Assembly: GCA_028693705.1 (NCBI GenBank) | Contig: JAQUUX010000025.1 | Span: 1 to 38,067 of the forward strand | DNA length: 38,067 bases | DNA from: Lachnospiraceae bacterium | Lineage (GTDB): Bacteria > Bacillota > Clostridia > Lachnospirales > Lachnospiraceae | Reading direction: 5' to 3' | Part shown: positions 16,189 to 26,100 of the stretch, one piece after another | Position numbering within the stretch: the stretch's first letter is position 1 | How the letters are laid out: each line of letters opens with the position of its first letter | Made by a program: the position numbers and the translations under genes | The notes under the pieces: model-generated | The model's database searches: none | Told to the model about the DNA's origin: nothing | What the model saw: only the letters and a program-made list of their open reading frames with translations

Positions 16189-17958
16189 TTACATTCTCTC
16201 TGGAGCAGCAAATCCCAGCACATCAATACAGGTTTCCAGCATGTTCTTACATAACAGTAACAGCGCAACCAAACCTGCCTTTCTCTCTGCATTCTCTTCT
16301 GCCAGAATCTTGGTTCCATGATAGAAAGAATTAAAAGCATTTGATAATTCATAGATGAAAGCACAGACCTTATGTGGTGCCAGCTCTGCATTGGCGTTTT
16401 CCATCATGGCATTGAATTTTGCAATGGTACGCATCAATTCTTTTTCTGCAGCACTGCCCGGATTCTGTAATTGTAAGCCTTCCAGACTGCCGCCCTGTTC
16501 CTTATACTTATTCAGAATGGACTTCATACGCACGATGGTATACAGAATATACGGTCCGGTATCCCCTTCAAAAGAAGTAAATCTGTCAATATCAAAACAG
16601 TAATCCTTAGATGCCTGATTAGACAGATCTCCGTATTTAATAGCAGAAAGAGCGATCATCTGTGAAATCTGTTTTGCTTCCTCATCCGAGATATCCTTCT
16701 GGTTTTCTGTGATCTTACCATACATTTCTTCGTTGATCTCTTTGATCAGGTTTTCCAGACGCATAACGCCACCCTGTCTGGTCTTGAAAGGCTTGCCGTC
16801 ACTGCCGTTCATGGTACCAAAACCAACAAAATGTAATTCTGTTTCAGGTTTTACCAGCTTTGTCTTTCTGGCACAACGGAATACCTGCTCAAAATAAAGT
16901 TCCTGACGCTTATCTACTACATAGATAATGGAATCCGGCTTCATATCACGCATACGCACGGTAATCGTTGCCAGATCAGTTGTATTATATAAAGAAGCTC
17001 CGTCTGATTTTAAAATCATGCATGGCGGAATCTCTCTGGTATCTGTTTCTTCCTTTACATCTACTACCAGCGCACCATCACTGATATGGGCATATCCGCC
17101 TTCTTTCATATAAGTAACCATAGCCGGAATCGCATCATGAACAGAGGATTCTCCATTCCAGAGATCAAATTCCACATTCAGCTTCTCATAATTCTGTTTC
17201 AAATCTGTTACAGAAACCTTGATAATATGATCCCAAAGAGCACGATAGCCTCTTACGCCCTGCTGTAACTTCTTTGTGGCTTCCATAGCCTCTGCCTTGT
17301 ATGCCGGATCTTCCTTGGATTTACCACTGGCTGTAGGATAGATTTCTTCCAGTTCCGAAATGGTAAAAGGAGCTTCTGCAGGATACTCTCCTGTAAAGCT
17401 GTCATCAAAATAACACAGTTCCGGTTTTCTTTTCTGTAACTCTGTGATAATCAGACCCATCTGAAGACCCCAGTCCCCCAGATGAATATCACCTGTTACA
17501 TCATTGCCGCAGAAACGCTGCATTCTCTTAATGCTCTCACCGATAACAGCAGAACGCAGATGTCCTACATGCAAAGGCTTTGCCACGTTTGGTCCGCCGT
17601 AATCAATGATGATCTTCTTAGGCTGCGCCGGCATTTCCAGCCCGAATTTATCACTTTCTGATAATTCCTTCACATACTCTTTCAGAAAGGAATCTGACAG
17701 ATTAAAATTCAGGAATCCGGGATTTACTGCTGTCACACCTTCCAGCACCTTGCTGTCCTGTAACTGTTCTGCAACTGCATTTGCGATCATAATAGGAGCC
17801 TTGTGATATTTTTTAGCTCCTGCCATAGCACCATTGCACTGGTATTCACAAAGATCAGGACGATTAGAAACACTAACCTTTCCCAATTCCGCATCAAAGC
17901 CAGCAGCTTCAAATGCCTGCATCATTTCTTCTGAAATCAGATCTAAAAGCTTCTTCAT
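16189..17958 (-). CDS. argS: Arginyl-tRNA synthetase
   Basis: A 589-aa class I synthetase that charges tRNA-Arg. Seen: the ArgS-specific N-terminal (Add-1) domain at 1-105, the HIGH-type motif AKPLHVGHLRSA near 125-136, the KMSKS-equivalent region DGKPFKTRQGGVMRLENL, and the C-terminal DALR anticodon-binding domain from about 465 to an end in M (arginine synthetases typically end ...RM/PERM, as here). Full length for the family. The ATG follows the queH stop by 1 base and has GGAG about 12 bases upstream. It is last in carA-carB-queH-argS. No T-box leader is visible because it is internal to the operon. Confidence 0.97.
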   Translation of the reverse strand: MKKLLDLISEEMMQAFEAAGFDAELGKVSVSNRPDLCEYQCNGAMAGAKKYHKAPIMIANAVAEQLQDSKVLEGVTAVNPGFLNFNLSDSFLKEYVKELSESDKFGLEMPAQPKKIIIDYGGPNVAKPLHVGHLRSAVIGESIKRMQRFCGNDVTGDIHLGDWGLQMGLIITELQKRKPELCYFDDSFTGEYPAEAPFTISELEEIYPTASGKSKEDPAYKAEAMEATKKLQQGVRGYRALWDHIIKVSVTDLKQNYEKLNVEFDLWNGESSVHDAIPAMVTYMKEGGYAHISDGALVVDVKEETDTREIPPCMILKSDGASLYNTTDLATITVRMRDMKPDSIIYVVDKRQELYFEQVFRCARKTKLVKPETELHFVGFGTMNGSDGKPFKTRQGGVMRLENLIKEINEEMYGKITENQKDISDEEAKQISQMIALSAIKYGDLSNQASKDYCFDIDRFTSFEGDTGPYILYTIVRMKSILNKYKEQGGSLEGLQLQNPGSAAEKELMRTIAKFNAMMENANAELAPHKVCAFIYELSNAFNSFYHGTKILAEENAERKAGLVALLLLCKNMLETCIDVLGFAAPERM

Positions 17959-17959
17959 A

Positions 17960-18640
17960 CTATTTCAATTCTCCATTCTTTTGTTCCAGGCGCTCATTCC
18001 TGGAATATACACATCCGCAATAATCCTGTCTGTATAAATCAAAAATCGCTGATAATTCAATCGATCTTTTATACCCGTTTTTCTTTTTGAAATCAGAGGG
18101 TAACCAGCTGACAGCATATTCCTCTGCTAGTTTTTCTCCTATTTCATTTAATTTTGCCGCATTTTTCAAAGGGCTGATGGTTAATGTAGTGGTAAAATAA
18201 TCAAAGGCCTTCTGTTTTGCCAGTTCCGCTGTTTTCCGAAGTCTGAGTTCATAACAGCCAAAACAGCGTTCTCCGCCCTCAGGACATTTTTCCAGCCCCT
18301 TTGCCATATCATAAAAAAGAGCCGGCTCATAATCCCCTTCTATCACGGTGATAGGATGTACTTTACCGGTACTATTCATACCCGTGAAGTCTCCGGTTTC
18401 CACCTGCTTATTGTAGGCTTCTATTAACCGTTTCTCTTCTGTCACCCGTTTCCTGTATTCTGCGTCCTCAGTGATGTTGGGATTATAATAAAAAACCGTT
18501 ATAAGGAAATATTCCCGCAAATACTCCATGCAGTAGCTGCTGCATGGAGCGCAGCAGCTGTGCAATAAAAGTGTTGGCGGGTTATTTTGATCAAGCGTGC
18601 CTAAAACACGTTCTAATTCTTTTTGATAATTCTGATTCAT
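17960..18640 (-). CDS. queH: Epoxyqueuosine reductase QueH
   Basis: A 226-aa cytoplasmic enzyme for the last step of queuosine synthesis, reducing epoxyqueuosine to queuosine in tRNA. Seen: the paired-cysteine motifs of QueH (formerly DUF208), LLHSCCAPCSSYC near residue 26, GGERCFGCYELRLRKTA near 120-136 and DYCGCVYS near the C-terminus. These bind the iron-sulfur cluster and an extra iron. The ATG at 18640 was chosen over a TTG at 18670 that would overlap carB by 26 bases. QueH is the non-orthologous, cobalamin-independent replacement of QueG, common in Clostridia. Its place between carB and argS suggests simple co-transcription. Confidence 0.95.
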   Translation of the reverse strand: MNQNYQKELERVLGTLDQNNPPTLLLHSCCAPCSSYCMEYLREYFLITVFYYNPNITEDAEYRKRVTEEKRLIEAYNKQVETGDFTGMNSTGKVHPITVIEGDYEPALFYDMAKGLEKCPEGGERCFGCYELRLRKTAELAKQKAFDYFTTTLTISPLKNAAKLNEIGEKLAEEYAVSWLPSDFKKKNGYKRSIELSAIFDLYRQDYCGCVYSRNERLEQKNGELK

Positions 18641-18644
18641 TTTA

Positions 18645-21600
18645 TTAAACTCGATCTGCAATGGAAGCAATATCTACAAGGCTTAAGCCCTCTTCCTTCT
18701 GGGCATTTTCCAGACTGGTAACCAGTGCCTTTGCAGTATCCATAGCTGTAATACAGTTTACACCCGTTTCAATTGCTGTTCTTCTGATTAAGAAACCGTC
18801 TCTGGATTTGTCACGTCCCTGTGTCGGAGTATCGATAACAAGGTCAATCTTATGTCCCAGAATCAAGTCCATAACAGTAGGTGACTCCTGGTTGATTTTG
18901 TTAACCTTTCTCGCCTTTACACCTGCTTCATTCAAAGCGGCAGCTGTAGATCTGGTAGCATAAATGGTATAACCCAGTTTTTCAAAACGACGTCCTACTT
19001 CAATGGCTTCACCCTTATCTGCATCTTTTACGGTGATGATCATCTGTTTGTATTTTGGCAGATTTACACCAGCACCCAGGAATGCCTTGTATAAAGCTTC
19101 TTTAAAGTCTTTTGCAATACCGAGACACTCACCGGTAGACTTCATCTCAGGTCCTAAGCTGATCTCAGCACCACGAATCTTCTCAAAGGAGAAAACAGGC
19201 ATCTTAATGGCAATATAATCGGATTCTTTCTGTAAGCCCGGCTCATAACCAAGATCACGGATCTTCTTGCCCATGATAACTTCAGAAGCCAGATCCACAA
19301 TCGGAATACCGGTAACTTTACTGATATAAGGCACCGTACGGCTGGAACGAGGATTTACCTCGATGACATATACCGCATCATCAACTGCGATAAACTGGAT
19401 ATTAATCAAGCCAATAACATGTAAAGCCTTTGCCAGTCTTCTGGAGTACTCTGCTATGGTCTCTTTTACTTTTGCACTGACAGTAGGTGCAGGATATACG
19501 GAAATGGAGTCGCCGGAATGAACACCGGTTCTCTCAATATGCTCCATGATACCCGGGATCAGAATGTCAGTACCGTCACATACGGCATCTACCTCTAATT
19601 CCTTGCCTTCCAGATACTTATCTACCAGGATCGGATGTTCCTGTGAATAGCGATTGATGATTGCCATAAACTCTTCAATTTCCTGATCAGAAAGGGCAAT
19701 CTGCATACCCTGTCCGCCAAGTACATAAGAAGGACGAACCAGAACCGGATAGCCTAGTCTGTGAGCTACTTCTTTTGCTTCTTCGGCTGTGAAAACAGTA
19801 CCGCCGGCTGCACGCGGGATCTCCGTTTCCTGTAAAATCTTATCGAATAATTCTCTGTCTTCTGCAGCATCAACATCTTCTGCCTTGGTACCCAGAATCG
19901 GAACACCCATTTTCATCAGACTCTCTGTTAACTTAATGGCCGTCTGTCCACCGAACTGTACAACAGCACCGTCCGGATGCTCAATATTTACGATATTTTC
20001 CACATCTTCTGTGGTAAGAGGCTCGAAATACAGCTTATCAGCAATATCAAAGTCAGTACTTACAGTCTCAGGATTGTTGTTGATAATAATGGTCTCATAG
20101 CCTGCCTTGGAAAATGCCCAGGTAGCATGTACGGAACAATAATCGAATTCGATACCCTGACCTATACGAATAGGACCGGAGCCCAGTACCAGTACCTTTT
20201 TCGGTGGATTGGTCTCTATTGCTTCATTTTCTCCGCCGAATACAGAATAGTAATATGGGGTGCTGGCTGCAAATTCTGCCGCACAGGTATCAACCATCTT
20301 AAATGCTGCCACAATACCATTATCATAACGCAGCTGTCTGATCTCTGATTCTGTTTTGCCTGTCAGTCTGGCAATAACAGTGTCAGGGAATTCGATTCTC
20401 TTAGCTTCTTTTAACAATTCAACAGTAAGAGGTCCTTTTTCCAGGGTTGCTTCCATTTCTGTTAAAATAGCAAGCTTATCAATAAACCACACATCCACCA
20501 TGGTAATCTCATGAATGGTGTCATAATCAATTCCTTTACGAATTGCTTCCGCGATGACGAAAATTCTCTGGTCATCTACGATTTTCAGGCGTTCCAGTAA
20601 TTCTTCTTTGGAAAGTACTGTAAAATCATAGCTTCTAAGACAATCCACATGCTGTTCCAGACTTCTCAGTGCTTTCATCAGGGCACCTTCAAAGTTATTG
20701 CAGATACTCATAACCTCACCGGTTGCTTTCATCTGTGTGGTCAGCGTACGTTTGGCTGTGATAAATTTATCAAATGGCAGTCTTGGAATCTTCACGACAC
20801 AGTAATCCAGTGTCGGCTCAAAGCTGGCATAGGTCTTGCCGGTAATGGCATTTTTGATCTCATCCAGTGTATAGCCCAGTGCAATCTTAGCTGCAACCTT
20901 GGCAATCGGATAACCGGTTGCTTTGCTGGCCAGTGCAGAGGAACGGCTTACACGGGGATTTACTTCGATAACACAATATTCAAAGCTGGTAGGATGCAGG
21001 GCGAACTGTACGTTACAGCCACCGGTAATCTCCAGTTCATTGATGATATTCAGTGCTGAAGTTCTAAGCATCTGATATTCTTTATCAGAAAGAGACTGGG
21101 AAGGTGCTACAACGATACTGTCACCGGTATGCACACCAACAGGATCCAGATTTTCCATATTACAAACAGTAATGCAGTTTCCTGCACTGTCACGCATTAC
21201 TTCATATTCGATTTCTTTCCAGCCCGCGATACAACGCTCTACCAGTACCTGCCCTACACGGGAAAGTCTGAGACCGTTTGCCAGGATATCTTCCAGTTCT
21301 ATCTGATTGTGAGCAATACCACCGCCGGAACCGCCCAGTGTATAAGCCGGACGCAGTACAACCGGATAACCGATCTGCTTTGCAAAAGCAACACCGTCTT
21401 CTACATTTTCTACAACCAATGACGGAGCACATGGCTCGCCGATCTTTTCCATGGTCTCTTTAAATTCCAGACGATCCTCTGCCTTTTTGATGGTCTTGGC
21501 AGTTGCACCCAGAAGATGCACATTATGACTTGCCAGGAATCCGGATTCTTCCAGCTCCATACCAAGGTTTAAGCCTGCCTGTCCACCCATGTTAGGGAGA

Positions 21601-21857
21601 ATGGAATCCGGTTTTTCTTTTTCAATGATCTGCTCTAATACCTTTAAGGTCAAAGGCTCTATATAGACGCGGTCTGCAATATTCTTATCTGTCATAATGG
21701 TAGCAGGATTGGAATTAACCAGAATAACCTCCATACCCTCTTCCTTTAAGGAACGGCATGCCTGGGTACCTGCATAGTCAAACTCTGCTGCCTGTCCGAT
21801 GATAATAGGACCGGAACCGATTACTAATACTCTTTTTACATTAGGATTCTTTGGCAT
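18645..21857 (-). CDS. carB: Carbamoyl-phosphate synthase large subunit
   Basis: A 1070-aa synthetase subunit making carbamoyl phosphate from bicarbonate, ammonia (channelled from CarA) and two ATP, feeding pyrimidine and arginine synthesis. Seen: the duplicated ATP-grasp halves, each opening with a VLVIGSGPIIIGQ / VLVLGSGPIRIGQ motif (about residues 10 and 555), YEVMRD, EVNPRVSRSSALASKATGYP and EVNPRSSRTVPYISKVTGIP, and the C-terminal MGS-like allosteric domain from about 935 (LGYTIYATRSTAAAL). Full length. The start is 1 base after the carA stop with GGAGGAGAG upstream, so the two subunits are tightly coupled. Confidence 0.98.
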   Translation of the reverse strand: MPKNPNVKRVLVIGSGPIIIGQAAEFDYAGTQACRSLKEEGMEVILVNSNPATIMTDKNIADRVYIEPLTLKVLEQIIEKEKPDSILPNMGGQAGLNLGMELEESGFLASHNVHLLGATAKTIKKAEDRLEFKETMEKIGEPCAPSLVVENVEDGVAFAKQIGYPVVLRPAYTLGGSGGGIAHNQIELEDILANGLRLSRVGQVLVERCIAGWKEIEYEVMRDSAGNCITVCNMENLDPVGVHTGDSIVVAPSQSLSDKEYQMLRTSALNIINELEITGGCNVQFALHPTSFEYCVIEVNPRVSRSSALASKATGYPIAKVAAKIALGYTLDEIKNAITGKTYASFEPTLDYCVVKIPRLPFDKFITAKRTLTTQMKATGEVMSICNNFEGALMKALRSLEQHVDCLRSYDFTVLSKEELLERLKIVDDQRIFVIAEAIRKGIDYDTIHEITMVDVWFIDKLAILTEMEATLEKGPLTVELLKEAKRIEFPDTVIARLTGKTESEIRQLRYDNGIVAAFKMVDTCAAEFAASTPYYYSVFGGENEAIETNPPKKVLVLGSGPIRIGQGIEFDYCSVHATWAFSKAGYETIIINNNPETVSTDFDIADKLYFEPLTTEDVENIVNIEHPDGAVVQFGGQTAIKLTESLMKMGVPILGTKAEDVDAAEDRELFDKILQETEIPRAAGGTVFTAEEAKEVAHRLGYPVLVRPSYVLGGQGMQIALSDQEIEEFMAIINRYSQEHPILVDKYLEGKELEVDAVCDGTDILIPGIMEHIERTGVHSGDSISVYPAPTVSAKVKETIAEYSRRLAKALHVIGLINIQFIAVDDAVYVIEVNPRSSRTVPYISKVTGIPIVDLASEVIMGKKIRDLGYEPGLQKESDYIAIKMPVFSFEKIRGAEISLGPEMKSTGECLGIAKDFKEALYKAFLGAGVNLPKYKQMIITVKDADKGEAIEVGRRFEKLGYTIYATRSTAAALNEAGVKARKVNKINQESPTVMDLILGHKIDLVIDTPTQGRDKSRDGFLIRRTAIETGVNCITAMDTAKALVTSLENAQKEEGLSLVDIASIADRV

Positions 21858-21858
21858 C

Positions 21859-23043
21859 TTATCTCTCCTCCATCATCTTAATAAAGCGGTCAAACAAATA
21901 ACCGGATTCCTGTGGTCCGGGACAAGCCTCGGGATGGAACTGCACCGTGAAAATATTTTTTCCGGTGTAAGCCAATCCTTCGTTAGTACCGTCATTTACA
22001 TTTACAAATGCCGGTGTGGCAATCTTTGGATCCAGTTTGTCCATGTCTACAACATAGCCATGATTCTGGGAGGAAATGTGAACTCTGCCGGTTGACAGAT
22101 CTTTAACAGGATGGTTTCCACCACGATGACCATATTTCATTTTAAAAGTATCTGCTCCCGTTGCCAAAGCCATCAGCTGATGACCAAGACAAATTGCAAA
22201 AATCGGGATTTCTGTATCATATAATTTCTTGATCTCAGTAATGATGCCGGTACATTCCTTTGGATCTCCAGGGCCGTTACTCAGCATAATACCGTCCGGA
22301 TTTGCTGCAATGATCTCTGCTGCCGGTGTAAGTGCAGGATAAATAGTTACTTCACAGCCTCTCATGGCAAGTGATCTGGCAATATTATCCTTTGCTCCCA
22401 AATCCAACAGGGCAACCTTCTTGCCTGCACCGTTTAATTCTTTTACCAGGCTTGGCTTTGGCTCTTTGATTCCTTTTGCATATGCTTCTTTATCAAAAAA
22501 GGCACTTCCGGAAAGCGGTCCGTTTTCAGCCAGACTGACTGCACCCTTTACTGTATATTTTTCTGCACAGGTAACCTTCTCCACTACTTTTCCGCAGGTA
22601 TAAGCCTTTAATTTCGGCTGAATCTCTGCGAAGTCATAGGAAGCATTGGTAGTAATCATACCATTCATGGTACCCTTTTCCCTTAAGATCTTAGTCAGGG
22701 CTCTGGTATCAATACCTGCAATACCCGGTACCCCATTCTTTTCCAGGAAATCCTGAACGGTTCCGTCCATACGGAAATTGCTTGGTACTCTGGATAATTC
22801 TCTAACGATAAAACCATCAGGCCATGGTTTTCTGCTTTCCATATCTTCCTTGCAGATACCATAATTTCCAATCAATGGATATGTCATGCAGACTGCCTGT
22901 CCTGCATAGGAGGGATCTGTTAAAACCTCCAGATATCCGGCCATTGAAGTATTAAATACGATTTCACTGATGATGTCCTTATCTGCTCCAATATGAGTTC
23001 CTTCAAAAACAGTTCCATCTTCTAAGATCAAAAATGCTCTCAT
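21859..23043 (-). CDS. carA: Carbamoyl-phosphate synthase small subunit (glutaminase)
   Basis: A 394-aa glutamine amidotransferase subunit that releases ammonia for CarB. Seen: N-terminal CPSase small-chain domain (ILEDGTVFEG, VFNTSMAGYLEVLTDPSYAG), then a class I GATase with the nucleophile in FAICLGHQLMALA and the catalytic His/Glu in VQFHPEACPGPQE. Full length. The start was set at ATG 23043 (MRAFLILEDG); a GTG at 23055 is closer to AGGAAGG and could be used instead. It is first gene of carA-carB-queH-argS with a ~90-base leader from the promoter at 23140-23168. Confidence 0.97.
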   Translation of the reverse strand: MRAFLILEDGTVFEGTHIGADKDIISEIVFNTSMAGYLEVLTDPSYAGQAVCMTYPLIGNYGICKEDMESRKPWPDGFIVRELSRVPSNFRMDGTVQDFLEKNGVPGIAGIDTRALTKILREKGTMNGMITTNASYDFAEIQPKLKAYTCGKVVEKVTCAEKYTVKGAVSLAENGPLSGSAFFDKEAYAKGIKEPKPSLVKELNGAGKKVALLDLGAKDNIARSLAMRGCEVTIYPALTPAAEIIAANPDGIMLSNGPGDPKECTGIITEIKKLYDTEIPIFAICLGHQLMALATGADTFKMKYGHRGGNHPVKDLSTGRVHISSQNHGYVVDMDKLDPKIATPAFVNVNDGTNEGLAYTGKNIFTVQFHPEACPGPQESGYLFDRFIKMMEER

Positions 23044-23106
23044 CCTGATAACCACGCCTTCCTGTACAAGTTTCTATTATTTTCAGCAGAAAACTATTCT
23101 CTGCAC

Positions 23107-23142
23107 AATAAAACGATTATACTACTGCATAATCGTTTTATT
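23107..23142. promoter_or_regulatory. 13-bp inverted repeat at the car promoter/leader
   Basis: Perfect arms AATAAAACGATTA (23107-23119) and TAATCGTTTTATT (23130-23142) with a 10-base centre. The repeat overlaps the -10 box and most of it lies in the first bases of the predicted carA transcript. It could be an operator, a 5' stabilising hairpin, or a weak terminator for purL (which ends at 23198); it lacks the GC content of a typical terminator. Confidence 0.55.
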
Positions 23143-23168
23143 ATATCATATGATTTTTTTTGCTTCAA
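23140..23168 (-). promoter_or_regulatory. Promoter of carA-carB-queH-argS
   Basis: On the minus strand TTGAAG (23163-23168), 17-base A-rich spacer and perfect TATAAT (23140-23145). Predicted start is near 23133, giving a leader of about 90 bases. Confidence 0.75.
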
Positions 23169-23197
23169 CTTTAAGTCGATGAAAACTTTGCCAAATT

Positions 23198-26100
23198 TTA
23201 TCTAAAGTAGGAAACTCCGGATTCGAAAATCTTTAAATCCTGCTCGCCATAGATATTAATGGCAACGCTGGCGTCTCTTCTTTCAGAATGCGCCATCTTA
23301 CCAAGACATCTGCCATCCGGTGATGTGATACCTTCGATAGCTGCGTAGGAACCATTAATGTTCCATTCTTCATCCATGGAAACCTTACCACTCAAGTCAC
23401 AGTACTGGGTAGCTACCTGTCCGTTAGCAAACAGATCATCAATAACGTTCTGTGGTGCTACGAAACGGCCTTCTCCATGGGAAGCCGGATTAACATATAC
23501 CTTACCAACCTCTGCACCCTGTAACCAAGGGGACTTATTAGAAGCTACTTTAGTATATACCATCTTGGAAATATGACGGCTGATCGTATTAAAGGTCAGA
23601 GTAGGTGATCCTTCTGTCTGTCCTGTGATCTGTCCGTTTGGTACCAGTCCCAATTTGATCAATGCCTGGAAACCATTACAGATACCAAGAGCAAGTCCGT
23701 CTCTTTCCTGTAAAAGTTTGGTTACTGCTTCTTTTAGCTTCGCATTCTGGAATGCGGTTGCAAAGAACTTTGCAGAACCATCAGGTTCATCACCTGCGGA
23801 GAAGCCACCCGGGAACATGATAATCTGTGCCTGAGCAATTGCTTTCTCAAATTCCTCTACGGAACCACGGATATCCTCGGCACTCTGGTTACGGAATACT
23901 TTCGTGATCACATCTGCACCGGCACGTTCAAATGCTTTGGCGGAATCATACTCACAGTTGGTGCCCGGGAATACCGGGATAAATACAGTAGGTCTTGCCA
24001 CTTTATGCTTGCAAACAGCAACGCTGTCTGCGGTATAAGGATGTTCTGCAACCGGAGCAGTATCCTTTTCAGCTTTATAAGGGAATACCTTGTCTAACTT
24101 GGATTTCCATGCCTGTAATGCCTCTTCCATGGAAACTTCCACTGTTTCAGTTTCTGTATGATAAGCAAATACAGCCTTTTCAGTTACCGTACCTACCAGC
24201 TTGTAATCTGCATGCAGGCTCTCCAGCTGATCTGCCGGAACTTCTGCCAGGATATCTCCCATTTCATTTTCAAACAAATCAGAAGCATCCATGTTTTCAG
24301 CAAAATCCACACCAAATCCATTACCGAATGCCATCTTGGCAGCACCCAATGCGATACCCTTGGAATCCAGTGCATAGGCAGATACAATCTGTTTATTTTC
24401 CATCATATTGGTAATGGCATCATACAATACCATAACTTTATCGTATACCGGAATATCATACTGGTCTTTTTCAATCTGGAATACTACAAGCTTATTGCCT
24501 GCCTGTTTTAATTCAGGAGTTACAATATCGCCTGTCTTTGCCACATCTACTGCAAAAGAAACCAGTGTAGGCGGAACATCAATATCATTGAAGGTACCGG
24601 ACATGGAATCCTTTCCACCAATGGATGGAAGTCCAAATCCCAGCTGTGCGTCATATGCACCAAGCAGTGCTGCAAAAGGCTGGCTCCAACGTTCCGGATC
24701 AGTTGACATTCTACGGAAATACTCCTGGAATGTGAAACGGATCTTCTTAAAGTCACCGCCGTTTGCCACGATCTTTGCCATGGAATCTACAACTGCATAA
24801 ATAGCACCATGATATGGGCTCCAGCTGGACAGATATGGATCAAAGCCATAACTCATCATAGTAACGGTATCTGTCTTTCCTTTTAAAACAGGAAGCTTAG
24901 CTACCATTGCCTGGGTTTCTGTCAACTGATATTTACCGCCGTAAGGCATTACCACACTGCCTGCGCCGATGGAAGAATCGAACATCTCCACCAGACCCTT
25001 CTGGGAACAGCCATTCAGATCATGAAGGGTTGCCAGGAATGCTGCTTTCACATCGCCTGCTGCCAATGCTTTTTCAACTTCCGGAAGAGCAATTTTTTCT
25101 AAATAATTATCTTCTTTTTCAGGAATATCTACTGCTACAGAAGTTTCCTGATGTGCACCGTTGGTGTCCAGGAAAGCTCTGGAAATATTTACAATGCTCT
25201 TACCTCTCCAGTTTAATACCAGACGGGGTTCTTCGGTAACAGTTGCTACTACAACTGCCTCCAGATTTTCCTCTGCTGCAAAGTCAAGGAATTTATCTAC
25301 ATCAGCAGGGGATACCACAACTGCCATTCTTTCCTGTGATTCGGAAATAGCCAGTTCTGTTCCGTCCAATCCTGCATATTTCTTTGGCACTTTATCCAGA
25401 TCAACTACCAGACCGTCTGCCAGCTCGCCAATGGCTACAGACACACCGCCTGCACCGAAGTCATTACATTTCTTAATGATACTGCTGACTTCTTCTCTTC
25501 TGAATAATCTCTGAATCTTACGTTCTGTAGGCGCGTTACCTTTTTGTACCTCTGCACCGCAGCTGTCCAATGATTTCTCGGTATGTGCTTTGGAAGAACC
25601 TGTCGCACCGCCACAGCCATCACGTCCGGTTCTGCCGCCTAAGAGGATGATAATATCTCCCGGATCAGAATTTTCACGGATTACATTCCGTCTGGGAGCC
25701 GTACCCATAACCGCACCGACTTCCATACGTTTTGCCACGTAATTAGGATGATAAATTTCTTTTACATAACCGGTAGCCAGACCGATCTGGTTACCATAGG
25801 AAGAATAACCGTTGGCTGCTCCTCTTACCAGTTTCTTCTGAGACAGCTTACCCTTTAAGGTATCTGTTACAGAAACGGTAGGATCAGCTGCACCGGTGAT
25901 ACGCATAGCCTGATATACATAGCCACGTCCTGACAGCGGATCACGGATGGCACCACCCAGACAGGTAGCCGCACCACCAAAAGGTTCGATTTCAGTCGGG
26001 TGATTATGTGTTTCATTTTTAAAGAATACCAGCCACTCTTCTGTAACAGGGCCTTCTCCGTAGTCCATTTCCACAGGTACTACTATGGAACAGGCATTAA

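Noticed and set aside
20649-21059. Long open frames on the plus strand opposite carB and other genes (for example 28071-28496, 24407-24800)
   Set aside because: They are antisense to well-recognised enzymes, have odd composition and no family resemblance.
23044-23139. PyrR attenuator or riboswitch in the car leader
   Set aside because: The leader is about 90 bases with one AT-rich inverted repeat; no terminator/antiterminator pair or known riboswitch core could be recognised.
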